A program made the position numbers and the translations under genes. This document shows positions 9,551 through 18,093 of a stretch of 64,000 nt of DNA, in pieces. The stretch's first letter is position 1. Each line of letters begins with the position of its first letter. The notes under the pieces were generated by a model. The model did no database searches, was not told the DNA's origin, and was given only the letters and a program-made list of their open reading frames with translations. The DNA comes from Streptomyces sp. NBC_00878 (lineage in GTDB: Bacteria > Actinomycetota > Actinomycetes > Streptomycetales > Streptomycetaceae), in the NCBI RefSeq assembly GCF_026341515.1, contig NZ_JAPEOK010000001.1, positions 7,130,001-7,194,000 of the forward strand, read 5' to 3'.

Positions 9551-12500
9551 CTACGGCGTGACCTTCCCGATCAGCACGTTGCCCGTGCCGGCCACCGTGC
9601 CCCGCGCGTTCACGAGCTGCGCGCGCCCGAAGAACGTCCGGCCCTCCGGCGGCGCCGCGTTCGCGACGACCTTGGCGGCGACCGACGCCGTACCCCCGGT
9701 GGCGAGCTTCACGGGCGTCGAGTCGACCTGGACCTCGCCGAGCGCCGGCGAGAAGTACACGTCCAGGTAGTCGTACGCCGTGCTGCCCGCCGGGATCGCG
9801 TAGCCGACGACCTCGATGGTGTACGTACCGGCGGCGGGCGACGGGACGGAGACGGACTCCTCGGAGTCGCCGTCCGCGGACTGGGCGACCTGGTTGCCCT
9901 GCGCGTCATAGACCGTCAGGTCGAGGTCCGCCGCGCTGTCCGAGACGTTGCCGATGCTGACGTCGAGCGAACCGGCGCCCGCGGGCACGTCCACCGTGGT
10001 GGTGTCCGTGGCGCCGTCGGCGATGGTCGGCCGCGCGGTCTTGGAGGAGCCGAGCGGGCCACCCTTCAGCGAACCGTCGACCGGGACGAGCTTGTTCGTC
10101 ACCGTCCAGGAAACCGGGGCCGGCGTGCCCACCTTGACCTCGGGGACGTTCACGACCTCCGGGTCGAAGTCGGCGCCCAGCACCTCGACGCTCAGCTTGT
10201 ACGGGTTGTCGAGCAGCGGCGACGTACGGCGCGACTCGACCTCGATCTCCCAGACGCCGGGCTGCGGGTCGACGTACGAACGCACGTCGGGCTTGCAGCC
10301 GTTGCCGTCGAGGTAGTTGTTGTAGCAGAACGGCGTCGAGGTCTCGTCGAGCGGAACGCCGTACGGGTGGATGGCGATGAACCGGGTCTGGCTCTTGTCC
10401 TTCAGCCCGCCGATCGCGACCTCAAGGGTCTTGGCGCCCTCGGGGACGGTCACGAAGTACGACTTGGTGGAGTTGCGCTGCACCGTGCCGGACGCCGAGT
10501 GGGTGTACTTCAGCGGGGCGGAGACCACGACCGTGGTGAGGACCTGCTTGTCGATGCCCTCGGTCTTCGGGTCGTCGACCTCCAGGATCGCGCTGCTGAG
10601 ACCGGCGTTCTCCGGCTTGGCCGCGACCTTCACGGTCACCGGCTGGTTCAGCGGCAGCGAGACCTCGTCACTGCTGACGATCTTGAACGTGTTGTCCTTG
10701 TTGTTCTCGAGGTGCAGCTCGTGGCGGATCGCGCGGTCGGCGCCGGTCGTCCGGGTGATGGTGACGTCGTACGTCTTCTTCTGCCCGGCCTTGAGGCCGC
10801 CCTCGCGGTCGTAGAGGCCGGTGCCGAAGCCCGGGGTCTTGAGCGCGAAGTCGATCGCGGTGTCGACCGGGGCCTTCACCGTGTACTCGTGTGCGGTGGC
10901 GCCGTCGCGGATCGAGTCCCAGGCGTCCGGGATGTTGATCAGGCCCGCGCCCTCCACGTACGCCTGGGTGCCGCTGATGTGGTCGGCGGTGGAGGTGAGC
11001 GCGGTGCGCAGCTTGGCGGGCGTCAGGTCGATGTTCTTCTGCTTCGCGGCGCTCAGCAGCAGCGCGGACGCGCCCGCGGCCTGCGGGGACGCCATCGAGG
11101 TGCCCTGGAGCATCGAGTAGCCGGCCGGCAGGGCGTAGCCCGCCTCGGCGACCGGGCCACCGGGGAACCAGGTCTGCGTGGTGTTGATCGAGGCGCCGGG
11201 CGCGGTCAGCGTCGGCGTGAAGCCGCCGTCCTCACGCGGGCCGCGCGAGGAGAAGGGCAGCATCGCGTACTTCTTCTCCACGGCCGAGCCGTAGTTGGCG
11301 GCCCAGGTCTCCTTGGAGATGGACGCGCCGACCGAGATGACCTTGTCGGCAAGGCCGGGGTCGCCGACCGTGTTGGCGCCGGGGCCCGAGTTGCCGGCCG
11401 AGATGACCAGCTGGACGCCGTAGGTGTCGATGAGGCGGGTGTAGAGCTCGGCGCGTGCGTTGTTGCCGTCGTTCAGTGCGGGCAGACCGCCGATCGACAT
11501 GTTGACGATGTCGACGCCGCGGTTGGTGACGAGGTCGATCATGCCCTCGGTGAGCGCGACGTTGGTGCAGCCGCCGGTCCAGGTGCAGGCGCGCGAGGAG
11601 ACGACCTTCGCGCCGGGGGCCGCGCCGTTCATCTTGCCGCCGAACAGGCCGTTCGCGGCGGTGATCCCCGCCACGTGCGTGCCGTGCTCGGACTCGATGA
11701 CACCGACGTTGACGAAGTCGCGCTTCTGACCGACCCAGGGACCGCCGAACGGGTCCATGGGGACGTCCTTGCGGATCTCCACGACGAACGGCTGGCGCTC
11801 GACTATGTCGGTGGACGGGTTGTCCGTGCCGAAGTAGCCGATCTGGTAACCGTCCTTGTACGGCTTCATCGGCGCGTCGTCGCCGAAGTCGCCGTTGTTG
11901 TTCAGGTCGACGCGGACCGTGCCGGCCGCCGCGTCGTACAGGAGGCCCCACACGTCCGTGGTGTCGCCGTCCCGGTTCGCGTCGCCCGCGGCGTCGCCGC
12001 CCGCGGTCGAGGACTCCCGGAAGAGGCTGACCTGGTACGAGCCTGCGGGCGCCGTCCAGGTCCTGCCGCTGTAGGTGAAGGTGGGCCCGGAGACCGGCGT
12101 GATCTGCGGGCGCCAGGTCGCGTCGGCGTCCAGGATCGGGTCGGTCGAGGTGACCCAGTCGACGACCTTGCGCTCGCCGGTGGTGGTCTTCTGCAGCGCC
12201 GGGTGCGCCAGGTCCACGCCGGAGTCGAGGACGCCGATGGTGATGCCGCGGCCGTCCGCCTTCGGATTCTCCTTCACGAAGTCGACGGCACCCGTCTCGA
12301 AGGACGGGTTGTACGGGTTCTCGGCGGGGGTGTTCTTGCCGGGCGCCGGGTAGGCGCCAGCCGTCGGGGCCGTCGGGGCGCCCTTGGCCGTGTCGCCGGA
12401 CGGCGTCGGGTCGTCCAGCAGGATCTCCTGGCGCAGGTCGATGCCGTGCACGGAGGAGAGCTTCGCGGCAGCCTTGATGGCCGCGTCGGCCCTGCCGGTC

Positions 12501-12856
12501 GGGACGGTGGCGCGGACGTAGCCGAGCTTGTCGTCGGAGCGGCCGACGGAGCCACCCTTCACCGCGTCCAGCTGCCCCGCGACCTGCTCGGTCTGCCCCG
12601 GCGCGGTGGCGATCATCATCGTGACGTTCTTGTCGCCGGCGGCCTTGGCCTCGGCGAGGAGGTCGGCGTCGTCCGAACCGAGCTTGCCGCTCGCCGACTT
12701 GACGGCCGTGTCGACGGGGGTGCCCGGCTCGTCCGCGGAGAAGGCCATGGGTATCGGCCCCGCCGCAGAGAGGGCGGCCACGAGACCGGCGGCCACGGCG
12801 ATGCGCGCCGCGCGTCTCGCGCCGGTCATCGGAGCACGCTGAGGGGTGGGGGTCAT
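9551..12856 (-). CDS. Large secreted subtilisin-like (S8) serine protease
   Basis: A 1101-residue exported protease. A twin-Arg-containing but Sec-looking signal peptide covers about residues 1-41 (cut near AFSADEP). A propeptide-like region runs to about 200, followed by the S8 catalytic domain: Asp211 in VLDSGVD, His391 in EHGTHVAG, Asn489 in SAGNSGPG and Ser587 in QGTSMASP. The Asp-to-His distance of 180 residues is far above the usual 30-60. The insert holds two Asp/Asn-rich loops (DANRDGDTTD near 292 and DLNNNGDFGD near 317) that look calcium-binding. The C-terminal 400 residues are beta-rich and include a PPC-like region (PSPAAGTYTIEVVGY). I start at ATG 12856, with AAGG 6 nt upstream. 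It is probably a nutritional or morphogenetic extracellular protease. Confidence 0.9.
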   Translation of the reverse strand: MTPTPQRAPMTGARRAARIAVAAGLVAALSAAGPIPMAFSADEPGTPVDTAVKSASGKLGSDDADLLAEAKAAGDKNVTMMIATAPGQTEQVAGQLDAVKGGSVGRSDDKLGYVRATVPTGRADAAIKAAAKLSSVHGIDLRQEILLDDPTPSGDTAKGAPTAPTAGAYPAPGKNTPAENPYNPSFETGAVDFVKENPKADGRGITIGVLDSGVDLAHPALQKTTTGERKVVDWVTSTDPILDADATWRPQITPVSGPTFTYSGRTWTAPAGSYQVSLFRESSTAGGDAAGDANRDGDTTDVWGLLYDAAAGTVRVDLNNNGDFGDDAPMKPYKDGYQIGYFGTDNPSTDIVERQPFVVEIRKDVPMDPFGGPWVGQKRDFVNVGVIESEHGTHVAGITAANGLFGGKMNGAAPGAKVVSSRACTWTGGCTNVALTEGMIDLVTNRGVDIVNMSIGGLPALNDGNNARAELYTRLIDTYGVQLVISAGNSGPGANTVGDPGLADKVISVGASISKETWAANYGSAVEKKYAMLPFSSRGPREDGGFTPTLTAPGASINTTQTWFPGGPVAEAGYALPAGYSMLQGTSMASPQAAGASALLLSAAKQKNIDLTPAKLRTALTSTADHISGTQAYVEGAGLINIPDAWDSIRDGATAHEYTVKAPVDTAIDFALKTPGFGTGLYDREGGLKAGQKKTYDVTITRTTGADRAIRHELHLENNKDNTFKIVSSDEVSLPLNQPVTVKVAAKPENAGLSSAILEVDDPKTEGIDKQVLTTVVVSAPLKYTHSASGTVQRNSTKSYFVTVPEGAKTLEVAIGGLKDKSQTRFIAIHPYGVPLDETSTPFCYNNYLDGNGCKPDVRSYVDPQPGVWEIEVESRRTSPLLDNPYKLSVEVLGADFDPEVVNVPEVKVGTPAPVSWTVTNKLVPVDGSLKGGPLGSSKTARPTIADGATDTTTVDVPAGAGSLDVSIGNVSDSAADLDLTVYDAQGNQVAQSADGDSEESVSVPSPAAGTYTIEVVGYAIPAGSTAYDYLDVYFSPALGEVQVDSTPVKLATGGTASVAAKVVANAAPPEGRTFFGRAQLVNARGTVAGTGNVLIGKVTP

Positions 12857-13198
12857 CAGCATCCTTGAGGTGAAGGAGAGTCCGTTGGAAAGTCCGTTGA
12901 CGATCGGAACGATCGCCTCAGTCCGGAATGTGAACCCGGATGACCGCTCAGCTTTGCCCAAGTGACAGATGTTTGGGGAGGGTTGGCCGTGGCGTGAAGT
13001 GTGCATGGCGTACTTCCGCCATACGCCACCAAGGTCATAGCGGCGCATGGCGGGACATTCCCGGAGAGCCCATCTCTCCCGCGCGGCGCGCACGGACCTC
13101 CCGCGCGGCGCATATTGCCCTCTCCCGCAGGCGCGTTCGGGGCCCTCTCGCGTGCGCGCGTACCGCGCCCCGTACCGCGCCTGCTTTAACGTCTGTGC
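12857..13198. promoter_or_regulatory. 342-bp divergent region, protease / NUDIX genes, with a palindrome
   Basis: No credible gene is seen here. A TGGCGTA-N9-TACGCCA inverted repeat at 13006-13028, with a nested ATGGCG/CGCCAT pair, is the best operator candidate, about 150 bp upstream of the protease start. Bases 13187-13192 (TAACGT) form a -10-like box exactly 6 nt before the NUDIX ATG, and no Shine-Dalgarno is present there. That layout is typical of a leaderless actinobacterial mRNA. Confidence 0.5.
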
Positions 13199-13717
13199 AT
13201 GCACAAGGAGTTGAGAGTGGCGGCCTACGCCGTATGCGTGCGGGACGGGCGCATACTGCTCGCGCGCCTGGCGGAGAAGGACGGCAGCAGGCCCTGGACG
13301 CTGCCCGGCGGCGGCATGGACCACGGCGAGGACCCGTACGACACCGTGATCCGGGAGGCCGAGGAGGAGACCGGGTACGCGGTCGAACCGGTCGCGCTGC
13401 TCGGCGTCGACTCCGTCCGGCGCATCCCGCGCCGCCTCGGCAAGGGCGTCGACTTCCAGGGCCTGCGCATCGTGTACGAGGCCCGCGTCACCGGCGGCGA
13501 ACTGCGCCACGAGACCGACGGCACGACCGACCGGGCGGCCTGGCACCCCCTCGACGAGGTGCCCGCGCTGGCCCGGGTCGGCCTCGTCGACGTCGGCCTC
13601 ACGCTGTGGCGGGAGCGGCCGGCGGTCGGACGGGCTACGGGAATCCCGGAGCACCCCGAGATCTCCGGGACCTCCGATCCCTCTGGCGATCCCTCTGGTG
13701 ATCTCTCCGGAAAATAG
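13199..13717 (+). CDS. NUDIX hydrolase
   Basis: A 172-residue protein with a complete NUDIX box at about residues 38-60: G-x5-E-x7-REAEEETGY, the metal-binding diphosphohydrolase signature. The fold fills residues 5-140. The last 30 residues are a Ser/Gly/Asp/Pro tail with a repeated SGDP that is probably disordered. It should hydrolyse a nucleoside diphosphate linked to some moiety, but the substrate cannot be read from the sequence. It is cytoplasmic. ATG 13199 has no ribosome site, and a TAACGT box ends 6 nt before it, so translation is probably leaderless. It stands alone, upstream of the exported phosphoesterase gene. Confidence 0.88.
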   Translation: MHKELRVAAYAVCVRDGRILLARLAEKDGSRPWTLPGGGMDHGEDPYDTVIREAEEETGYAVEPVALLGVDSVRRIPRRLGKGVDFQGLRIVYEARVTGGELRHETDGTTDRAAWHPLDEVPALARVGLVDVGLTLWRERPAVGRATGIPEHPEISGTSDPSGDPSGDLSGK

Positions 13718-13950
13718 GTTCCGTACCCAGTCAAGTGAACGTGGAGTGACCGCCTCTCCTCGGTTCGGAGAGGGCTCGGTGGACGCGGAGGGTAGTCCAA
13801 GATCCACGTACGGTGATCGGCGCTGCCCGTTGCCGCTCAGTTAACGCGCAGGTCACCCCGGATGCCAACCATCCAGTATGAGCGGGAAGTTCGCGTGAGT
13901 GAACCGCCCGCGACCACTGCTGACGCGTTCGGACTCGGGGAGATCGCGCC

Positions 13951-15717
13951 ATGTCGCGCATACGCTCTGTCGCCACCACCATTCGTGACCGCCGCGCCTT
14001 CCTGGCCGCCACCGGGGCGGTGTCCCTGTCCGCGGGGATCGGCTTCGCGTTGCGGCCGGGAACCAGCGAGGCCGCCGACGCCACCACCGACGCCGCCACG
14101 ACCGATGGCCAGCCCCTCGCCGTGTCCCGCCAGGCGCCCGCCGCGCCGCTGGCTCCGTACACCCGCGGCACCACCCTCTCGACCGTCGCCGCCCCGCGCC
14201 CGGGCTCCGGCTTCCGGCGGCTCGGCGACGGGCCCGCCTGGCCGCGTGTCGTCCGCGGCGACCTCGCCGCGCCCAAGGCCGGCCGGGGCGAGCGGCGCAC
14301 CGCGCTCGCCGCGTTCGTGCAGTTCACCGACCTGCACCTGGTCGACGTACAGCACCCGCTGCGGTACGAGTACCTGCGCGCCGAGACCGCCAGCGCGTGG
14401 CGCCCCCAGGAGTCCCTGTCGGTGCCCGGCGCGGTCTCGCTCGTCGAGCGGGTCAACGCGCTGCGCGGCGCCCCCGTCACCGGCTCTCCGCTGCACTTCG
14501 TGATGACCACCGGCGACAACACCGACAACAACGCCAAGACGGAGCTGGACTGGTACCTGAAGGTGATGAGCGGCGGCCGGATCACCCCCAACTCCGGTGA
14601 CCCGACCCGCTACGAGGGCGTCCAGAACAGCGACCTCAAGCTCTACTGGCAGCCCGACGCGGCCCTGCGCGACGCCGACAAGCAGCTCGGCTTCCCGCGT
14701 ATCGACGGCTTCCTCGCCGCCGCGATACGGGAGGTGCGCAGCCCCGGCCTCAACCTGCCCTGGTACTCCACGGTCGGCAACCACGACTCCCTGCCCGGCG
14801 GCTGCTACGCGCCCGGCGACTCCTTCTTCGCCGACTTCGCGGTCGGCGGCAAGAAGCTGATGACGCTCGACCAGTCGGAGGGCGTCACCATCTGGAACAA
14901 CGTCAGGAAGGGCGGCGACCCCACCGGCGCCGCCTTCAAGGCGATGCTCAAGTCCCAGGCCAGGAAGATGCGTTCGGTCACCCCGGACGAGGGCCGCGCC
15001 CCCTTCACCCCCGCCGAGTACCTCCAGGCGCACCTCGACCCGGCCCACACCGGCGCGGGTCCCGCCGGGCACGGCTACTCCCAGGCGAACCTCGCCGCGA
15101 AGACGCAGTACTACACCTTCCGCATCTCGGAGGGACTGCTCGGCGTCAGCCTCGACTCCACCGACCCGGGCGGCCACTACGAGGGTTCGCTCGGCACGGC
15201 CCAGCTCAAGTGGCTGGACCGCACGCTGCGGACGGCCGAGAAGAACAAGGAACACGTCATCGTGTTCAGCCACCACACCAGCAAGTCGATGCGCAACCTC
15301 AACGAGGACCCGGCCCGCCCCGGCGAGCGGCGGCACGGCGGCGACGAGGTGCTCGCCCTCCTGGGCCGCCACCGCTCGGTGCTGGCCTGGGTGAACGGCC
15401 ACAGCCACAAGAACAAGATCACCCCGCACGCCGCCCCGGACGGCCGCTCCTTCTGGGAGGTCTCCACGGCCTCCCACGTCGACTTCCCGCAGCTCGCCCG
15501 GGTGATCGAGATCGTCGACAACCACGACGGCACGCTCTCCCTGTTCACCACGCTCATCGAGTCCGGCGCCCCGCACCGCACGGACTTCACCGACCTCTCC
15601 CAGACGGGCCTGGCCGCCCTCTACCGAGAGCTGTCCTTCAACGCCCCGGGCGCCCGAACGGACTTGAGCGGCAAGGCGGGGGACCGGAACACGGAGCTGG
15701 TGTTGAGGAAGGGCTGA
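13951..15717 (+). CDS. Tat-exported metallophosphoesterase (TIGR03767-like)
   Basis: A 588-residue protein with a Tat-type leader (RDRRAFLAATGAVSLSAG, cleavage near AEA). The calcineurin-like metal-binding blocks follow in order: FTDLHLVD (D-x-H), TTGDNTDNN (GD-x2-D), VGNHDS (GNHD), FSHHTSKSM and NGHSHKN (GH-x-H). Together these build the two-metal phosphoesterase centre. The protein should act outside the membrane on phosphate esters, folded and metal-loaded before export. Length and Tat leader match the actinobacterial TIGR03767 group. ATG 13951 follows GGGGAG at good spacing. The 233 bp before it show no clear feature. The gene ends 84 bp before an insertion-sequence remnant, where the conserved gene order breaks. 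Confidence 0.88.
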   Translation: MSRIRSVATTIRDRRAFLAATGAVSLSAGIGFALRPGTSEAADATTDAATTDGQPLAVSRQAPAAPLAPYTRGTTLSTVAAPRPGSGFRRLGDGPAWPRVVRGDLAAPKAGRGERRTALAAFVQFTDLHLVDVQHPLRYEYLRAETASAWRPQESLSVPGAVSLVERVNALRGAPVTGSPLHFVMTTGDNTDNNAKTELDWYLKVMSGGRITPNSGDPTRYEGVQNSDLKLYWQPDAALRDADKQLGFPRIDGFLAAAIREVRSPGLNLPWYSTVGNHDSLPGGCYAPGDSFFADFAVGGKKLMTLDQSEGVTIWNNVRKGGDPTGAAFKAMLKSQARKMRSVTPDEGRAPFTPAEYLQAHLDPAHTGAGPAGHGYSQANLAAKTQYYTFRISEGLLGVSLDSTDPGGHYEGSLGTAQLKWLDRTLRTAEKNKEHVIVFSHHTSKSMRNLNEDPARPGERRHGGDEVLALLGRHRSVLAWVNGHSHKNKITPHAAPDGRSFWEVSTASHVDFPQLARVIEIVDNHDGTLSLFTTLIESGAPHRTDFTDLSQTGLAALYRELSFNAPGARTDLSGKAGDRNTELVLRKG

Positions 15718-15800
15718 GCCCCTCAAGAGCTCGTAACGCGATCTTGTTGAAGAGCCCTGGTCGGGCGTGACCGGTGGGGGATCCGGCCGTTCGTGGGGAT

Positions 15801-15884
15801 ATGCGCACTCGGCCGTGGATCGTGGACGACGGCTTGTGGGCGCTGACCGAGCCGCTGCTGCCGCCCTGGCAAGTGGGCCCATAG
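15801..15884 (+). pseudogene. N-terminal remnant of an IS5-family transposase
   Basis: An open stretch of 27 codons begins MRTRPWIVDDGLWALTEPLL and ends in TAG right after LPPWQVGP. This is the characteristic N-terminus of IS5-family transposases in Streptomyces (usually about 260-300 residues), so more than 90 percent of the gene is missing. The stop codon lies inside a long inverted repeat. About 75 bp of upstream sequence (15725-15800) may also be from the element. Confidence 0.7.
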
Positions 15885-15938
15885 TCCCAGCGACACGCCG
15901 TGCAGACGGCGTGGCGCTGGGACTCTCACGCCACTTGC
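15869..15938. repeat. Long inverted repeat at the IS5 remnant end
   Basis: Symmetric about 15903.5. The outer arms GCAAGTGG/CCACTTGC are 8-bp perfect. After a 6-nt mismatch on each side come 19-bp inner arms (15883-15901 and 15906-15924) with one mismatch and a 4-nt loop. The left part belongs to the transposase remnant. It could be a terminator, or a scar in which a short piece was copied in inverted orientation when the element was lost. Confidence 0.75.
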
Positions 15939-15968
15939 ACTGCACCGATTTCCTGCAAGCCTCTGGGC

Positions 15969-16583
15969 ATGCCACACATCAGTCACGCCGGGGCCGTCAA
16001 CATCGAGTACAGCCACTTCCCCGTCGGGGAGCGGTGGGAATCAGGCTTCGAACGAAGGGACGACAGGCCGGACTTTCAGACGAGTGAAGCAGTCATCGTC
16101 GTCCCCGGCAGCATCATCGTAAGATCACGAGTGCAGGGTCACACCGCGCCCGTTGTCCTGGCCCTCAGCGGTCAGCATGGCCAGACGCCGGGGGCCGGGT
16201 GGGAACTGCTTGCTTCCGTGGCGTACCGGCCTGTCTACACGGGCCGTATGGCCGCGTTCGACACGACGAGCGGACCGGCACGGAGTGCCGACGAACCCGT
16301 CAGAGTGTTCGGACAGCAGGCCGACCCAGGCGAGCCGACCATCGATCTGGATCCGTCTCACACGTATGACGTGCAGGTGTGGGCCCAAGGCCGCTCCGAC
16401 TCCCGCGAGCGGTTCGACGATGCCGCGCCGGGCGCGGATACCGAGGGCGCCTCCGCCCTGGAGGCGTACCTGATCGTGTTCACTCCCTCCGGCACTCAGG
16501 AACCGCCGCCCCAGGCCGCCCGCGAGAGCCGACGAGACCGGCTGACCCGTGCTTACGGAAGACCGCCCCTCAACTTGCGCTGA
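15969..16583 (+). CDS. Hypothetical protein
   Basis: A 204-residue product I do not recognise. It is rich in beta-forming segments (VIVVPGSIIVRS, VVLALSGQHG, HTYDVQVWAQG) and ends in a basic RESRRDRLTRAYG tail. It has no signal peptide, membrane helix or Cys cluster. ATG 15969 is chosen because the sequence before it lies in the IS-derived hairpin region; ribosome-site support is weak. Codon use is GC-rich but less extreme than in the core genes. It lies between an IS remnant and a terminator in the accessory stretch, so it is probably acquired cargo. Confidence 0.6.
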   Translation: MPHISHAGAVNIEYSHFPVGERWESGFERRDDRPDFQTSEAVIVVPGSIIVRSRVQGHTAPVVLALSGQHGQTPGAGWELLASVAYRPVYTGRMAAFDTTSGPARSADEPVRVFGQQADPGEPTIDLDPSHTYDVQVWAQGRSDSRERFDDAAPGADTEGASALEAYLIVFTPSGTQEPPPQAARESRRDRLTRAYGRPPLNLR

Positions 16584-16601
16584 CACGTCACTGGAACGGA
16601 G

Positions 16602-16630
16602 AGGGGAGCGGCTGACGCGGCCGCTCCCCT
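16602..16630. terminator. Terminator after the hypothetical gene
   Basis: Perfect 11-bp inverted repeat (AGGGGAGCGGC and its complement) with a 7-nt loop, 19 bp after the stop codon of the gene at 15969. Confidence 0.85.
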
Positions 16631-16647
16631 GACGTCCCGTTGGAGGG

Positions 16648-16716
16648 CTACTCCACCGCTCGAGCCGGCAGCCCTTCCATCCGGCGGAACTCAGCCCAGT
16701 CCTCCACGTGGATCAC
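16648..16716 (-). pseudogene. Possible IS21-type transposase N-terminal remnant
   Basis: A 22-codon frame from GTG 16716 with a good upstream GGGAGG. It reads VIHVEDWAEFRRMEGLPARA. This resembles the 'EDWAEIRRLHRAEGMPIKAI' N-terminus of IstA-like transposases, with a few residues missing, then stops. It may be a short relic of an insertion sequence, or a genuine very small gene, since the ribosome site is intact. The remaining bases to 16776 show nothing. Confidence 0.35.
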
Positions 16717-16776
16717 GCTCTCCCTCCCGACTCCGAGCGGCTCACCTATCACTCGCTCTAGTGGGCCGAGTGCAGG

Positions 16777-17004
16777 TCAGTCGCTTGAGACTGTCTCGCG
16801 GATGTGGGTGACGAAGGTCGTCCACGCCGTGGAGGGTACGAGGAGGGCGGGGCCGGCGGCGTTCTTGGAGTCGCGGACGGCTATGGCGGGGGCGGTGGTG
16901 AGGTGGGCGACTTCGACGCAGTTGTTGCCCATGCCGTCACTGTAGGACGACTTGCGCCAAGCGATTTCAGGGGTGATCTGAGGGGCGGTGAGGTGAGCGC
17001 TCAT
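16777..17004 (-). CDS. DUF397 small protein
   Basis: A 75-residue protein with the DUF397 pattern: WRKSSYSDGMGNNCVEVA, AIAVRDSKNAAGPALLVPS and a terminal W-x2-F. In Streptomyces these small proteins are nearly always encoded beside an XRE regulator of the WhiJ/DUF5753 type and are thought to antagonise or partner it; some of these pairs affect development or antibiotic production. Here it starts 4 bp after the stop of such a regulator gene and is very probably co-translated with it. Its biochemical role is unknown. Confidence 0.9.
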   Translation of the reverse strand: MSAHLTAPQITPEIAWRKSSYSDGMGNNCVEVAHLTTAPAIAVRDSKNAAGPALLVPSTAWTTFVTHIRETVSSD

Positions 17005-17008
17005 GGAT

Positions 17009-17890
17009 CTACAGCTCTCGTTCTAGACGGTTTACGAAATCGGGAGTGTCCTCAGGAGGCAATGCAGAGGCGACCATGGATTCGAACCGCCGGGTGAACC
17101 GGTCGATCTCGCGAGGCTTGTCCGAGGTGGAGACTGTGCCCCAGGGGCTGTCCAGCTGGATACGAGACGGCAGTTGGTCGCCAAAGTCGAGGATCGCAAA
17201 GTCATTGGTGGTTCGGTATCCCCAGCGGAACGGCAGCACCTGGAGCGTGACATGCTCCCAAGTCGACACCTCCGCGAGCTTTGCGTACTGCTCGTGCATC
17301 ACCTCTGCACCTCCGACGGGATACCGCAATGCGGCCTCCCCAAGGATGGCGTGCAGCCGGACGGGTTCCTCCCCGGTGAGAACCTCCTGACGCTTCATCC
17401 GAAGCTCCACGCTGTTCCGGATCATCTCCGTCGTGGTCTCCTCGATCGGCTTCTGAACCTCATGGATGGCGCGTGCGTACCGCTCGGTCTGGAGTAGGCC
17501 GTACACCAGCGTGGGGTGGTACGCCTTCATGTCACGGGCCTCGGGTTCAAGGCCAACAAAGCCGGGCATCCCGGATGGCATCAGTCCGCGGTGCTGTGTC
17601 AACCAGTCCTGATTTGAGGACTCCCGGTTGAGGTTGATGAGTGACTCGACAACGGCTTCATCGGTGACACCGTACTTGTCGAGCAGCTTCCTCAGGTCAC
17701 CCACGTTGCGGAAGTTCAGCGACCCGGACTCGATCCGTTGGAGCGACGCCTCGGAGATGCGCAGTCCCTGGGCCGCCTGCTTGCGAGTAAAGCCGCCGCC
17801 CCGGTCACCGAGACCGCAGTTCTCTCTCAACTGGCGGATCTGAAGCCCCAGTTCCAGTCGCTGTCCGGTCCGTCCGCGCTTGGCCGCCAT
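17009..17890 (-). CDS. XRE-family regulator with a DUF5753 C-terminal domain
   Basis: A 293-residue protein. An N-terminal HTH_3 domain spans about residues 10-75 (RKQAAQGLRISEASLQRIES). A C-terminal DUF5753 domain covers about 100-280, with typical LLQTERYARAI, RQEVLTGEEPVRLHAILGEA and HVTLQVLPFRWG blocks. This is the WhiJ-like architecture abundant in Streptomyces. The start is placed at ATG 17890, with AAGGG 8 nt upstream; GTG 17896 would sit too near that site. It pairs with the DUF397 gene 4 bp downstream and is divergent from a HATPase protein gene. The three-gene arrangement recalls the abaA/whiJ-type clusters. The ligand of DUF5753 is unknown. Confidence 0.9.
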   Translation of the reverse strand: MAAKRGRTGQRLELGLQIRQLRENCGLGDRGGGFTRKQAAQGLRISEASLQRIESGSLNFRNVGDLRKLLDKYGVTDEAVVESLINLNRESSNQDWLTQHRGLMPSGMPGFVGLEPEARDMKAYHPTLVYGLLQTERYARAIHEVQKPIEETTTEMIRNSVELRMKRQEVLTGEEPVRLHAILGEAALRYPVGGAEVMHEQYAKLAEVSTWEHVTLQVLPFRWGYRTTNDFAILDFGDQLPSRIQLDSPWGTVSTSDKPREIDRFTRRFESMVASALPPEDTPDFVNRLEREL

Positions 17891-18093
17891 GTGCACCGCC
17901 CTTGTGCTGTCGTACGTGTCACCTGGTGCTATGTGCCGAGTGTGACACCCCGTGTGCGGATCGTGCAGCCAGTTGCGCAGATCCGCGCATAGTCCACTTC
18001 CTCTTCAGCTGATTAATCAGGCGACTTTCGGTGGAACTCGAACGCACATCACCGTCACCGTAGTTGGGCAGCCCAGCACGGAAAGGGACCCTC
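17891..18093. promoter_or_regulatory. Divergent promoter region with a 12-bp perfect palindrome
   Basis: Bases 18009-18020 read CTGATTAATCAG, a perfect palindrome standing out as AT-rich in GC-rich DNA, 73 bp before the HATPase start and about 120 bp before the XRE start. A GTGTCA...TGACAC pair spans about 17917-17946. Either could be the binding site of the XRE regulator. Confidence 0.45.

Noticed and set aside
9548..12868. A long open frame of 1106 codons on the plus strand, antisense to the S8 protease gene
   Set aside because: It is the GC-rich shadow of the protease codons: it is full of Val/Asp/Arg/Gly runs with no recognisable domain. The minus-strand product has signal peptide, triad and normal domains.
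13837..15975. A 712-codon minus-strand frame opposite the metallophosphoesterase gene
   Set aside because: Antisense shadow; the plus strand has all metal-binding motifs and a Tat signal.
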